Notes under the pieces: model-generated | Seen by the model: only the letters and a program-made list of their open reading frames with translations | Database searches by the model: none | Told to the model about the DNA's origin: nothing | Program-made: the position numbers and the translations under genes | Assembly: GCA_905182015.1 (NCBI GenBank) | Contig: CAJIZT010000008.1 | Location: forward strand, 1-57,800 | Reading direction: 5' to 3' | DNA from: an alpha proteobacterium MED-G09 | GTDB lineage: Bacteria > Pseudomonadota > Alphaproteobacteria > MED-G09 | Length of the DNA stretch: 57,800 bases | In this document: positions 27,902 to 36,826 of the stretch, piece after piece | How the letters are laid out: every line of letters begins with the position of its first letter | Position numbering within the stretch: position 1 is the stretch's first letter

Positions 27902-28879
27902 ATGAAAAAAAATTTATATAAACTCATTCTACCATTTCTTTTAATTATTCTAACATCGTGTGAAAAAGAAGATAGCATATTTGATTTCTCAAGCGAGCAG
28001 AATCAAGTTTTCAAGGCATTTGGATGGGATTTTTCAAATCAAGATATATTGAAAGTAGAAAAAGTTAAAAATAATATTTCAGTAATCTTTGGTTATGGTG
28101 GTAATATTTTAGTCTCAATAGGAGAGGATGGTACCCTTATTATCGATAATCAGTTTCCGCAATTACAAAAGAATATTATGACAGAAATTAAAAAATTAGG
28201 CGGTAAGAATATTGATTATGTCATTAATACTCATTGGCATTTTGATCACGCAGAAGGAAATCGTGCCTTTGGTCCCAAGGGGTCGATCATAATTGCGCAT
28301 GAAAATTCAAAAGAGTTTATGAAAAAAAATAATACAATTAATATTGTTTATGTTGAATATCCCCAGCAAGCATATACCGGTTCCTCGCTGCCAAAAATTA
28401 CTTTTAAAGATAGGATGGAGTTAAAGTTTAACAATAACAATATTAGTCTTCATAATTTTGGTCCAGGGCATACAACAGGAGACACAATAGTATTCTTTAG
28501 AGAAGCAAATATCATTCACTTTGGCGATATATTAAATACGGATTCAATGGTTTTTATTGACTCAGCTAACGGAGGCTCATTAGCCGGTATGATAAAAAAT
28601 TTAGAGGGGGCGCTAAAGATTATAAATAAAGATACAATTGTTATACCTGGACATGGGAAAATAACAGATTATGAAACAGTAAAAAAATATCTCTCAGCCT
28701 TAATTATAACAAAAGATAAGCTTACCGAAATGATTGGTAATAATATGTCTTTAGAGGAGATTACTAAGAATAATCCTGTGAAAGATTTAGAGAGTATTCT
28801 GGGAGATACAAATGTCTTAATTGATCGATCTTATCTTTCCTTAATAAGAGAAGGGAGGAATAATGAAGTTATCAATTGA
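27902..28879 (+). CDS. Metallo-beta-lactamase-fold lipoprotein hydrolase
   Basis: The N-terminus is a lipoprotein signal with lipobox LTSC (Cys20). The MBL fold carries the metal motif NTHWHFDHAEGN, then GPGHTTGDT, a bridging Asp in HFGDILNTDS, and the last His in IPGHGKI. The pattern resembles secreted MBL hydrolases related to quinoprotein relay and beta-lactamase-like enzymes; the substrate cannot be read from sequence. The 3' end overlaps the next gene by 17 nt, with that gene's ribosome site inside this one. Confidence 0.88.
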   Translation: MKKNLYKLILPFLLIILTSCEKEDSIFDFSSEQNQVFKAFGWDFSNQDILKVEKVKNNISVIFGYGGNILVSIGEDGTLIIDNQFPQLQKNIMTEIKKLGGKNIDYVINTHWHFDHAEGNRAFGPKGSIIIAHENSKEFMKKNNTINIVYVEYPQQAYTGSSLPKITFKDRMELKFNNNNISLHNFGPGHTTGDTIVFFREANIIHFGDILNTDSMVFIDSANGGSLAGMIKNLEGALKIINKDTIVIPGHGKITDYETVKKYLSALIITKDKLTEMIGNNMSLEEITKNNPVKDLESILGDTNVLIDRSYLSLIREGRNNEVIN

Positions 28880-29111
28880 AATAACAATGTACCCTTTGGC
28901 AGATAAATATCTTCCTATTATTGAAGGGTTTATTGATCACTTAAAAAAGTATGAAAATATTAAATTGGAAGTTTTTCCAACAAGTACCGTTGTAATGGGA
29001 GACTTTGATAACGCAATGGAGGTTTTAGCTAGCTCTATTAAATGGAGTGTCGCAAATAAAGATAAGGCAGTATTCATTACAAAGTTCCTTCCAAATTACG
29101 AAGCTCTATAA
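28863..29111 (+). CDS. YkoF/thiamine-binding-like small protein
   Basis: An 82-residue ferredoxin-like alpha/beta protein starting MKLSIEITMYPLADKYLPII. It resembles one repeat of YkoF-type proteins, which bind thiamine or hydroxymethylpyrimidine; the family match is by eye. It has a strong ribosome site (GGGAGG) inside the end of the MBL lipoprotein gene, so translation is probably coupled. A cytoplasmic ligand-binding protein coupled to a lipoprotein hydrolase is an unexplained pairing. Confidence 0.7.
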   Translation: MKLSIEITMYPLADKYLPIIEGFIDHLKKYENIKLEVFPTSTVVMGDFDNAMEVLASSIKWSVANKDKAVFITKFLPNYEAL

Positions 29112-29112
29112 T

Positions 29113-30120
29113 TTAGATAGCATTATATTTATTATTAGGGTCTGTGTAGAAGTGATTTGACTCGTCACCCAGTTTCCCAAAATTTTTCTCTTGAATTTTA
29201 TATAAAATACTCATCATCCAAGCGTGAGACGCATCATTCTCTGATCTCTTATTCCATATTAATCGAACGGAGTATTCTTCTGTCTCAAAAGGAAGAGGGG
29301 CAATAATAAAATTATTAGATTTATTAAAAAATGAAGCAAGATGTCCAGACAATGTAATCAAATAATCTGACGTGCGAACTATCTCTTTAGCAACAGAAAC
29401 ATAATTAACAGACATTGCAATTCTTCGTTTCTTATTTGATTTATTTAAATAATCATTAACAGGACTGTCAATAGTCCCATCATAGCTAACATGTACATGG
29501 CTAGCTTCTATATAATTATCCAAATTTATAGCCCCTTTATCATCAAAGAAAGGGTTTCCCTTTCGTCCAACACACTTGGGCCGGTCTCTATAAATAAGAA
29601 AACTATTAAAATATTCGTCAAATCTCTGACCAACAGGTGTTTTAAAGTTATTTCTTAAAGCCTCGTCAGAAGCAATAATAAAGTCTAACTCTTGGTCCTT
29701 TAATTTTTCTAAATCACTTTTAGAGGTGGCAACTGCAACCACCCCTATCTTAGGGGCTTTTTTTTGAAAAACTTCAGCAAGCTGAGGAAGGATTCTTCCA
29801 GCCGCTATATCCGGCAAACAAAACTTAAAAACTCTTTCTGATGTTAGGGGTGAAAAATTTTCTTCGCTTAGAGATTGCTCAATTAGGTTAAGGGCATTTT
29901 GAATTGGATACGATAATTCCTCTGCTCTTTTTGTTGGCTTCATCATATCGGAGGATCTAAAAAATAGATCATCATCCAATGTGTATCTCAACCTATTTAA
30001 GGCATTACTTACAGCAGATTGAGATAAATTAAGCTTTTCTGCTGCCTTTGTTATAGTTTTCTCGTTATAGATTGATGAGAAAACTAGAAGAAGATTTAAA
30101 TCTATTCTTGATAAATTCAT
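29113..30120 (-). CDS. LysR-family transcriptional regulator (NodD/PhnS-like)
   Basis: N-terminal winged helix (about 5-65) with SRIDLNLLLVFSSIYNEKTI and SQSAVSNALNRLR, typical of the NodD/LeuO-like branch. An effector-binding periplasmic-binding-protein-like domain follows. Likely starts are Met at 30120 (MNLSRIDLNLLL, chosen because it matches the family) or 30135. Neither has a clear ribosome site. LysR regulators often control divergent genes; here the divergent gene is the small secreted PAN-like protein at 30252. Effector unknown. Confidence 0.88.
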   Translation of the reverse strand: MNLSRIDLNLLLVFSSIYNEKTITKAAEKLNLSQSAVSNALNRLRYTLDDDLFFRSSDMMKPTKRAEELSYPIQNALNLIEQSLSEENFSPLTSERVFKFCLPDIAAGRILPQLAEVFQKKAPKIGVVAVATSKSDLEKLKDQELDFIIASDEALRNNFKTPVGQRFDEYFNSFLIYRDRPKCVGRKGNPFFDDKGAINLDNYIEASHVHVSYDGTIDSPVNDYLNKSNKKRRIAMSVNYVSVAKEIVRTSDYLITLSGHLASFFNKSNNFIIAPLPFETEEYSVRLIWNKRSENDASHAWMMSILYKIQEKNFGKLGDESNHFYTDPNNKYNAI

Positions 30121-30251
30121 AATATAAATACTCATTAATTGATAACAAAAATATATAAGCATTTATTTTATAAATAGTAAAGATTTATATAATTGATTTG
30201 ATAAATAGTAATATGCTGGAGTATAACAGGCTAAAGTTTATGGAGTTTAAA

Positions 30252-30560
30252 ATGTCTTTATTAAAAAATTTAGTAATCATTGGTTTATTTGTTTCAGTAT
30301 ATGTCGCTGTCTCTCCAGCGTTTGCAAGCTCTGAATTAAGTAAAAATGAATATGAGGTAACTGGTGGAAAAATTCTTAGTTACAAGACAACTTCAAAATA
30401 CAGAGTAGCAGAGAACTGTCAAAAAGAGTGTAGCAGGAAATCTAAATGTGAAGCATTTAGCATTAATACTAAAGGCTCCTATTGTGTTCTATATACAAGT
30501 ATTCGTTCAATCCAGCCTAAAAAAGGTGCGTTTACATCCATAAGGTCAGAGTTTAACTAA
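30252..30560 (+). CDS. Small secreted PAN/Apple-like protein
   Basis: A 102-residue protein with a signal peptide cleaved near AFA|SSE. The mature part has Cys in an ENCQKECSRKSKCEAFSIN pattern and a fourth Cys in SYCVLYTS, as in PAN/Apple domains, which bind proteins or sugars outside the cell. GGAG precedes the chosen ATG with 6-nt spacing; in-frame ATGs at 30198, 30213 and 30240 would add residues ahead of the signal peptide. It is followed by an unusual C-rich hairpin and a small ORF. Confidence 0.75.
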   Translation: MSLLKNLVIIGLFVSVYVAVSPAFASSELSKNEYEVTGGKILSYKTTSKYRVAENCQKECSRKSKCEAFSINTKGSYCVLYTSIRSIQPKKGAFTSIRSEFN

Positions 30561-30590
30561 TTCAGTTACGGTCCTAGTGATCGTTACGAA

Positions 30591-30639
30591 ATGGACAATC
30601 CCTTCATCCCCCCCTCCCAACCCCGAGGGGATTGTCCAT
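30591..30639. other. Perfect 12-bp inverted repeat with a C-rich loop
   Basis: Arms ATGGACAATCCC (30591-30602) and GGGATTGTCCAT (30628-30639) enclose a 25-nt loop holding a 7-C run, CCC and CCCC. On the minus strand the loop reads as several closely spaced G-runs, compatible with a G-quadruplex. No T-run follows on either strand, so it is not a standard intrinsic terminator. The C-rich composition stands out sharply against the AT-rich background. Two GTTACG repeats 18 nt apart (30565, 30583) lie just upstream. Confidence 0.8.
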
Positions 30640-30659
30640 AAAAAATTAAAGGAGAAGTC

Positions 30660-30794
30660 ATGGTAATTAATAAAATAATTGATTTTAAAGATCCTAAACT
30701 GTCTCAAGATCTTCAAACGATCGAGGCAAGTCGAACTATGATATTCAACAACCTAAATAAATTTTTAACTAAGGTATTTTCTATTATTTTTTAA
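30660..30794 (+). CDS. Small ORF (44 aa), unrecognised
   Basis: ATG at 30660 is preceded by AAAGGAG with 5-nt spacing, one of the better ribosome sites in the window, and follows the 30591-30639 hairpin by 20 nt. The product begins MVINKIIDFKDPKLSQDL, has a polar first half and a hydrophobic C-terminal end (FLTKVFSIIF). I recognise no family. It overlaps the convergent lipoprotein gene by 11 nt. It could be a small membrane-associated protein, or an accidental ORF. Confidence 0.45.
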   Translation: MVINKIIDFKDPKLSQDLQTIEASRTMIFNNLNKFLTKVFSIIF

Positions 30795-31812
30795 GGGTAC
30801 TAACTTCTTTATCAAATAGATAAATTTGACCTGGGCTTATCGTCTTAAAAAAATCCTCTTCCAAATTGTTAACTATTATCAACTTATCTAGGAGTACTTT
30901 TGGCTCCTCGATTGGCTCAGTTGTTAATATAAAGGTACCCCAATGCATCGCAATTGAACGTTTTGCATTCAAATCTAGAGCAGCATTTAAAGCTTCCGTT
31001 GGGTTCATATGACTTTTCTTCATAATCCGCCTTGGTGAATATGCCCCAATGGGAATAAAGGCAACATCGGGACTCCCTAATCTTTTATTAACCTCAAGAA
31101 AATCTTTTGTGTATCCTGTATCACCTAAATGAACTAATTTTATATCACTATTCTCTATCCACCAACCGCCCCACAGAGTCTTATTTTTATCAAACAACCC
31201 TCTCCTCGACCAATGCTGAACTGGAATAAAAGTAAAAGTTGTGTTCCCAATAGTTTTTTCTTCCCACCAATTAAATTCGTATACATTTTTAGCTCCAATC
31301 CTTTGAAACCATTTCTTTAGCTTTAATGGAACAAGAAAAATTATATTTGGATATAATCTGCTAAGGTTTTTTATACTTTTAATATCTAAATGGTCATAGT
31401 GATTATGACTTATAACGATCACATCAATATCAGGAAGATCCTTATAATTTATTGCAGGCTCTATAAGTCTTTTTGGACCAAAAAAAGAAAAAGGCGAGGC
31501 CCTATTAGAGAAAATTGGATCAGTAATAATATTTAAATCGTAGTTATTAATAAGAAAAGACGAGTGTCCAATCCAGGACGTATATCCTCTAGAATTTTTA
31601 TCTAACTTTTTGTATTCATCGGAAACCTCTATTTGGACTCGCTTGACTGACTGAATGGCCTTCCAAAAACCATACCCCGGACCAAGAAGATCCCTAGATT
31701 CCTGCTTAGCCTTAGGATTAGTATCTTTATCATTATTTTGAAATATCTCACCCTCAAAAACAGTACATGCTGATAAGGAAAATATTAAGAAATAAGAGAG
31801 TACTTTCTTCAT
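30784..31812 (-). CDS. NAPE-PLD-like MBL-fold lipoprotein
   Basis: Lipoprotein signal with lipobox LSAC (Cys16). The MBL domain has WIGHSSFLI, TDPIFSNRASPF, the metal motif ISHNHYDHLD, VQHWSRRG and LGDTGY, closely resembling bacterial relatives of N-acyl-phosphatidylethanolamine phospholipase D. It would be tethered to the outer or inner membrane and may act on lipids; the substrate is not proven. The start overlaps the panD stop by four bases (ATGA), which ties its expression to pantothenate genes for no obvious biochemical reason. Confidence 0.85.
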   Translation of the reverse strand: MKKVLSYFLIFSLSACTVFEGEIFQNNDKDTNPKAKQESRDLLGPGYGFWKAIQSVKRVQIEVSDEYKKLDKNSRGYTSWIGHSSFLINNYDLNIITDPIFSNRASPFSFFGPKRLIEPAINYKDLPDIDVIVISHNHYDHLDIKSIKNLSRLYPNIIFLVPLKLKKWFQRIGAKNVYEFNWWEEKTIGNTTFTFIPVQHWSRRGLFDKNKTLWGGWWIENSDIKLVHLGDTGYTKDFLEVNKRLGSPDVAFIPIGAYSPRRIMKKSHMNPTEALNAALDLNAKRSIAMHWGTFILTTEPIEEPKVLLDKLIIVNNLEEDFFKTISPGQIYLFDKEVSTLKK

Positions 31813-32192
31813 AATAGTTTTTGAACAGGAATTTCTTTCTTTATAGACTTAATATTATTCTTTTCGTCAAAATAAACTAATACCGGCTTATGTTCTAGAA
31901 CCTCTTCCTCATTAAACAGCCCATAAGAACAAATAATAATAATATCGCGAGGTGATACCTTATGAGCTGCTGCACCATTAATAGAGACGGTCCTTGAACC
32001 AGCTTCGGCAGCAATAAGATAGGTGGAGAACCTTTCTCCATTTGATACATTATAAATATCAATCTTTTCATATTCTTGCATATTTCCTTTAGCTAAAATA
32101 TCAACATCGACAGCGCAAGAGCCTTCGTAGTCAAGTTCAACTTGTGTAACATTTATTCTATGCAATTTTGATCGTAATAATGTTTTTTTCAT
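31809..32192 (-). CDS. panD: Aspartate 1-decarboxylase (pyruvoyl enzyme)
   Basis: Makes beta-alanine from aspartate for pantothenate. The pro-enzyme self-cleaves between Gly and Ser in YEGSCAVD near 24-25 to create the pyruvoyl group. The ATG at 32192 gives MKKTLLRSKLHR, matching the family N-terminus, and has GAGGCG upstream; the start at 32213 adds seven residues. Length 127 aa is normal. Last pan gene of the leftward panB-panC-panD unit. Confidence 0.95.
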   Translation of the reverse strand: MKKTLLRSKLHRINVTQVELDYEGSCAVDVDILAKGNMQEYEKIDIYNVSNGERFSTYLIAAEAGSRTVSINGAAAHKVSPRDIIIICSYGLFNEEEVLEHKPVLVYFDEKNNIKSIKKEIPVQKLL

Positions 32193-32234
32193 TTTTTCGC
32201 CTCGTTGAACCACTTCTAAATCAAAAACACCTTA

Positions 32235-33047
32235 TCAATCAATAAGAATATTATCAATCAAACGGACATTTCCTAATTTTATAGCTATAGCAATTAATAC
32301 ACTTCCATCATAGTTATTTGCCTCGGCTAAAGTTTCTGGATCGCAAATAGTTAGATACTCAGCCATTAAACCCTTACTTGAAAAAAAATTAAATGAATCC
32401 TTTATAAGAGATTCTTTTGGTAACTTCTTAATATTATCTTTTATCCAAAGCAATTTTTTATAAATTATTGGCGCAATCAAGCGCTCTTCAGGAGTTAATA
32501 AATTATTCCTAGACGACATGGCAAGGCCATCCCTCTCTCTTATAATAGGACCCCCAGTAATTTTGATATCTAAATGATTTTGAGTAACGAATTTTTTTAT
32601 AATCAAAAACTGTTGATAATCTTTTAAGCCGAAGACTGCATGCTGGGGTTTAATAATATCAAAAAGTTTCCCCACGATAGTTACTACTCCGTCAAAGTGA
32701 CCTGGCCTAGTCTTGCCGCACATTTTATTGCTTAAATCAGAGGCTTTATGCTCCATAATATTTTGTAAAATATTACCAGATGGATTAAAAACATAATCAC
32801 AACCCGCCAGCTCCAGTTTCTTTAAATCAACATTCAGTGTTCTCGGATAATTATCAAAATCTTCATTTTTTCCAAACTGTAATGGATTAATAAAAATAGA
32901 GGCTACGATTGTTTTGCCTAGTCTTTTAGCTTCGCCTATTAAGCTAATATGGCCTTTATGGAGGTTACCCATGGTTGGAACTAAAACAATATCATGATTA
33001 TTTCTTAAGGTTTCTTTAGCCTGGAGTTCTGAAGAAATTACTTCCAT
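32235..33047 (-). CDS. panC: Pantothenate synthetase
   Basis: Condenses pantoate with beta-alanine using ATP. The HIGH-type motif is in VPTMGNLHKGHISLI near 25-38; GLKDYQQF and a KMSKS-type position near MSSRNN lie further on. Length 270 aa is typical. It starts 3 nt after panB on the same strand and ends 42 nt before the panD start. Confidence 0.95.
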   Translation of the reverse strand: MEVISSELQAKETLRNNHDIVLVPTMGNLHKGHISLIGEAKRLGKTIVASIFINPLQFGKNEDFDNYPRTLNVDLKKLELAGCDYVFNPSGNILQNIMEHKASDLSNKMCGKTRPGHFDGVVTIVGKLFDIIKPQHAVFGLKDYQQFLIIKKFVTQNHLDIKITGGPIIRERDGLAMSSRNNLLTPEERLIAPIIYKKLLWIKDNIKKLPKESLIKDSFNFFSSKGLMAEYLTICDPETLAEANNYDGSVLIAIAIKLGNVRLIDNILID

Positions 33048-33050
33048 GAT

Positions 33051-33866
33051 TTAAAAAAAGGTATGAGATTTTGCAGGAAATTTTTTAGATTTTACACTTT
33101 TTACGTACTTCTTAAGCGCATCCTCTATTGAAGAGGATCCCTTTAGAAAATTTTTAACAAACTTTGGAGGTTTTTCTAAACATGAAATACCCAAGAGATC
33201 ATGTATAACCATAATTTGACCGTCAGTTTCTGGTCCTGCTCCAATGCCAATAACAGGGATATTTAAAAGATTTGTTATTTCTTTAGATAAATCATTCGGG
33301 ACGCATTCTAACAATAGCATTGCAGCCCCGGCGTTTTCTAGAGACCTTGCTTCTTCGAGAAGAATTTTTCTTTTTTTGGTATCACGCCCTTGAACAAAAT
33401 AACCCCCAATACGATTAATCGATTGCGGCGTTAGCCCCATATGAGCACAGACTGGAATCCCTCTTTCAGCCAATGTACTAGTCATTTTACATATCCAAGA
33501 TCCACCCTCAATTTTAACTGAATGAGCGCCATTTTGCATAAGCATAGTTGCATTTTCCAAGGCAAGCTCATCTGTGGAATAACTCATGAATGGCATATCT
33601 GCCATAATATGGGAATTAACATTTCCTCGAGAAACGCATTCTAAATGATACACTAGCTGATCCATTGTAACTGGGAGCGTACTATCATGGCCTTGAATGA
33701 CCATACCAAGGCTGTCACCAACCAAAATAACCTCAACACCTGCTTCGCTTATTCGTTGAGAAAGAGTTGCTTCATAGGCTGTTAAACAAGAAAATTTTTC
33801 TGAGTTTTTTTTCAACTTACGCAAGGTAGAGATGGTAACTAGTTTATTTTTTGATTGAATTGACAT
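33051..33866 (-). CDS. panB: 3-methyl-2-oxobutanoate hydroxymethyltransferase
   Basis: First committed step of pantothenate synthesis, adding a hydroxymethyl group to alpha-ketoisovalerate from methylene-THF. Family motifs include CLTAYEATLSQ, VGDSLGMVIQGHDSTLPVT and MADMPFMSY with metal-binding Asp residues, and IGIGAGPETDGQIMV. Length 271 aa is normal. It is the first gene of panB-panC-panD-lipoprotein; the 173-nt AT-rich gap upstream would hold the promoter, though no clear one was found. Confidence 0.95.
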   Translation of the reverse strand: MSIQSKNKLVTISTLRKLKKNSEKFSCLTAYEATLSQRISEAGVEVILVGDSLGMVIQGHDSTLPVTMDQLVYHLECVSRGNVNSHIMADMPFMSYSTDELALENATMLMQNGAHSVKIEGGSWICKMTSTLAERGIPVCAHMGLTPQSINRIGGYFVQGRDTKKRKILLEEARSLENAGAAMLLLECVPNDLSKEITNLLNIPVIGIGAGPETDGQIMVIHDLLGISCLEKPPKFVKNFLKGSSSIEDALKKYVKSVKSKKFPAKSHTFF

Positions 33867-34039
33867 AAATTTTATAGATTATAAAAATTAAAATGATCTT
33901 TGTCATCGTCTTAAATTTTTAAATTGTCTATCTCTTTTTTTTATTTGGATTATTAACACATACTAAGTTTCTATAAATAGCATAAATATTTTATTTGTTA
34001 AAATTTAATATGATATACGGCCAAATATTATCTTGAGGC

Positions 34040-35410
34040 CTACAACGATAAATACTTATCTATAGTTTTATGAAAATGACGAATACGACTTTCTTGATAC
34101 AGTGAAAAGGTGGAACCTTTTTTATTACTTGCCTTTAGGCCCAATTGCCCCGATCGGAATGCTGCCTCATCTTGATCAAAAAGCATACCCAGTCCTCCTA
34201 GCTCCTCTGCCTTTTCCCAGCTATCACCCTCATCTAGCCAATGTATTCCTGGGCTAGTCTCCTTTTTCTCATCATCATTTTCATAAAGTAAAATAACTTC
34301 AAAAATAGATGTATCCGGGTTATGTCCATTTGGTCTAAATCGATAAACAATCGGTACACCGTATCCCGCCCATGGAATAAAATTTGGAAAAACAAAATAT
34401 TGAATTGCATCAATAATTTCTGATGTTGAAAAATCTTTATGGTTTACCCCTGTGGCAGATGTAAGCATCTCCCTCATTGTATTTGACAAAAAATCTCGAG
34501 GCTTTTCATTTTTATTAATATTTTTTTTATCAACATCACCATCTAAATATGAAACTAAATCTTGCATACTTTCAATTACATCAGAATCAGATATTTTTTG
34601 ATCTTTTAAGGATGGGCTAGGGGTCCCAAGCCCGGACATCATACGGCTTACGTGTAGCCCCCAATAATCATACTGACAATTTATATCACCGGTATAAGGG
34701 AGTGCTTGAGGGTGAGTTTCTCCAACATGATATCCCTCTAAAAAAGCCTCGATAGCAAATTTCCAATTACAAGGAACTATTTTAGCAACATGCGCAGCTT
34801 TTCTTCTCTTGCTCATATCCCAATCTTTAAAATGCTCTGGAAGGATTGATAGAAAATCCTTTAAAGGGATTGAATTTTTATCCAAATTAATAAAAACAAA
34901 ACCACCCCAAATATCTAACTTTACCTCTGGAAGTGAAAATTCTTCTTTTTTTACATGAGGAAAATCCCAATCAGATGGGATATTTTTTATTTTTCCATCA
35001 AGAGACCATGACCAGCCATGGAATGGACATTTTAGAATATCTGAAAAACCACAAGAATTAGACGGTTTTAGTTGTGTGCCTCTATGCAGGCATGAGTTGT
35101 AATAAGCTTTTATATCACCGTTATCGGTTCTTACTATTAGTATGGATTGGTCAACTATATCGTAAACATAATAATCACCTGACAAAGGAATATCTTCCTC
35201 GCGACATGCAAATTGCCATACCTTATTCCATATATTTCTAATTTCAAGATTATGAAATTCTTTACTAAAGTAACGTTCACGGTCTACATCATCACTCCCT
35301 ATGTACTGGCATGATTCCTCTGTAAGCACTGAAGGGGGTTTTAAGTGATCTTTCTTAATGATGTCTTGGAAATAAGGCTTTGGCCTATCCTCTAAAACCT
35401 TACTATACAT
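34040..35410 (-). CDS. Rieske non-heme iron oxygenase, alpha subunit (copy 1)
   Basis: Hydroxylates or demethylates an organic substrate with O2. The Rieske [2Fe-2S] motif is CLHRG and CPFHGWSW. The mononuclear iron site has EGYHVGETHP near 250. No reductase, ferredoxin or beta subunit lies nearby, so electrons must come from elsewhere. The ATG at 35410, 4 nt after the GST stop, gives the usual N-terminus; an upstream in-frame start at 35506 would overlap GST heavily. Last gene of the TonB receptor-PhyH-ThuA-GST-Rieske operon. Substrate unknown. Confidence 0.9.
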   Translation of the reverse strand: MYSKVLEDRPKPYFQDIIKKDHLKPPSVLTEESCQYIGSDDVDRERYFSKEFHNLEIRNIWNKVWQFACREEDIPLSGDYYVYDIVDQSILIVRTDNGDIKAYYNSCLHRGTQLKPSNSCGFSDILKCPFHGWSWSLDGKIKNIPSDWDFPHVKKEEFSLPEVKLDIWGGFVFINLDKNSIPLKDFLSILPEHFKDWDMSKRRKAAHVAKIVPCNWKFAIEAFLEGYHVGETHPQALPYTGDINCQYDYWGLHVSRMMSGLGTPSPSLKDQKISDSDVIESMQDLVSYLDGDVDKKNINKNEKPRDFLSNTMREMLTSATGVNHKDFSTSEIIDAIQYFVFPNFIPWAGYGVPIVYRFRPNGHNPDTSIFEVILLYENDDEKKETSPGIHWLDEGDSWEKAEELGGLGMLFDQDEAAFRSGQLGLKASNKKGSTFSLYQESRIRHFHKTIDKYLSL

Positions 35411-35414
35411 TTTA

Positions 35415-36029
35415 TTACTTTTCGTTAGATTTTGCACTCTTCCTTTCTCCAAATTTTTTATGCCACGAGGTAATTTTAGAAAATTCTTTTTGTATCTCAA
35501 CACCAATACTTTCTGCGAAGGTGAAAGTTGAAAAGAGTGTACAATCAGCTATGGTTGGGCGATTGAGAATTATAAATTCATCCCCTGAAATCAGTCCCTC
35601 AAGTATTTCTAAGTTTTTCTTATAGCAATTAAGAGCCATTTCTGAAGCTTCTTTAGATTGCGGACCTTTATCGGCAAAAAATGGTGAAATATTATGAACA
35701 TGGTGACCCAACTCAAGCATTAGTCCCAATTCAGCTAGTCTATCTAACTCCTGGACCCTTGCCTTTTCTATAGGATCCTTGCCCAACATATTTGGTCCTT
35801 CTTTAATACCCTCAAGGTATTCAATAATTGCCCTAGATTCTCTTATAACCAAACCATCATCAAGCTCTAAGAATGGAACCGTAGCCATAGGATTTTTAGC
35901 TAGCATTTCAGGTTTTCTTAAAGCATGGTTAATTAAATCAACTTGAACATATTCAATTCGAATATTTTTTTCATGCGCAAAGATTCTAACTTTCTGAGCA
36001 TTCGGCGCTGGATAATCATACATTTTCAT
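35415..36029 (-). CDS. Glutathione S-transferase
   Basis: Two-domain GST, 204 aa. The thioredoxin-like N-terminal domain has MKMYDYPAPNAQKVRIFAHE, cis-proline ATVPFLELDD and the glutathione-binding ESRAIIEYLE. The helical C-terminal domain contains RPTIADCTLF with the N-capping Asp. The catalytic Ser/Tyr is not obvious; Ala8/Asn10 lies in the usual place of a Ser. In this operon it could open or detoxify an electrophilic oxidation product made by the PhyH or Rieske enzymes (inference). Confidence 0.92.
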   Translation of the reverse strand: MKMYDYPAPNAQKVRIFAHEKNIRIEYVQVDLINHALRKPEMLAKNPMATVPFLELDDGLVIRESRAIIEYLEGIKEGPNMLGKDPIEKARVQELDRLAELGLMLELGHHVHNISPFFADKGPQSKEASEMALNCYKKNLEILEGLISGDEFIILNRPTIADCTLFSTFTFAESIGVEIQKEFSKITSWHKKFGERKSAKSNEK

Positions 36030-36038
36030 CGTTAACTC

Positions 36039-36815
36039 CTATATAGTTCCTATACCCCACTTAATACCCCGTCTTAATAATTCGTAGAATATCTCGCTAT
36101 CCCAACCACCCTTATCGACTGGGCACTCGTCCATTAAGGGACGCATATCGTACTTACCCCGACAGTGACCGAACATAAGATATAAGACATTTCCCCTACC
36201 AACATCGTGCAAGTACATTTGAGGTCTTGGAATATCCTCTTCCCATGATGAACTTACGTAAGAATCTGCGCTATCTGTGTAACGAGACTCTAAGAGAACA
36301 TTTACACCGTCAGAAAATTCGCAATAATAAGGTTCTTCAAAAATCTCAAAATCATCCAAACCTCTTGTAAGGGGATGGTTTTTATCAGAAACTTTGACCT
36401 TAATGGTCATATTTGCAGGGTGGGCGATAAATCGACTACCTAATAATTCCATTAATTGTGGATTTTTGTTTGGAGTATCAGTTTTTCCTGGAATTTCAAT
36501 ACCGTCAACAATTTGTTTCTCTCCTACAAATTCAATAAGTGCATTCGTTCCATGCAATCCAAACCACTTACCTCCTTTATTTAAAAAGGATCGAAGAACA
36601 TCAACTTCCTCCTCGGCCGGTGAAAGATCACAAGTATAAGTGACTAATAAATCTGAGTCTGTATATTTATGAAAGTCACTATAATCTTGGGAAATTGAAA
36701 CACCAAGATCATCGTGCTCAGAAAAAAGTTTAACTAATTCAGCACGAGCAAAATCTGTGTCATGATATTTAGCATTACAAATTAGATGAACGTGGTGTGG
36801 TTTAATTCTTGTCAT
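36039..36815 (-). CDS. ThuA-like domain protein
   Basis: A 258-residue class I glutamine-amidotransferase-like (ThuA) domain, with GGKWFGLHGTNALIEF at the position of the ThuA core, RFIAHPANMTIKVKV and the late HDVGRGNVLYLMFGH. ThuA proteins are linked to uptake and degradation of sugars and other carbon sources, with unclear chemistry. Start at 36815 has AAGGA upstream and lies 11 nt after the PhyH stop; the in-frame start at 36869 would add 18 unrelated residues. Third gene of the tight receptor operon. Confidence 0.82.
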   Translation of the reverse strand: MTRIKPHHVHLICNAKYHDTDFARAELVKLFSEHDDLGVSISQDYSDFHKYTDSDLLVTYTCDLSPAEEEVDVLRSFLNKGGKWFGLHGTNALIEFVGEKQIVDGIEIPGKTDTPNKNPQLMELLGSRFIAHPANMTIKVKVSDKNHPLTRGLDDFEIFEEPYYCEFSDGVNVLLESRYTDSADSYVSSSWEEDIPRPQMYLHDVGRGNVLYLMFGHCRGKYDMRPLMDECPVDKGGWDSEIFYELLRRGIKWGIGTI

Positions 36816-36826
36816 TACTTTTTTCC

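Noticed and set aside
34019-34040. GGCC...GGCC pair after the Rieske copy 1 stop as a terminator
   Set aside because: The stem has only four pairs with a long loop and no T-run follows on the minus strand.
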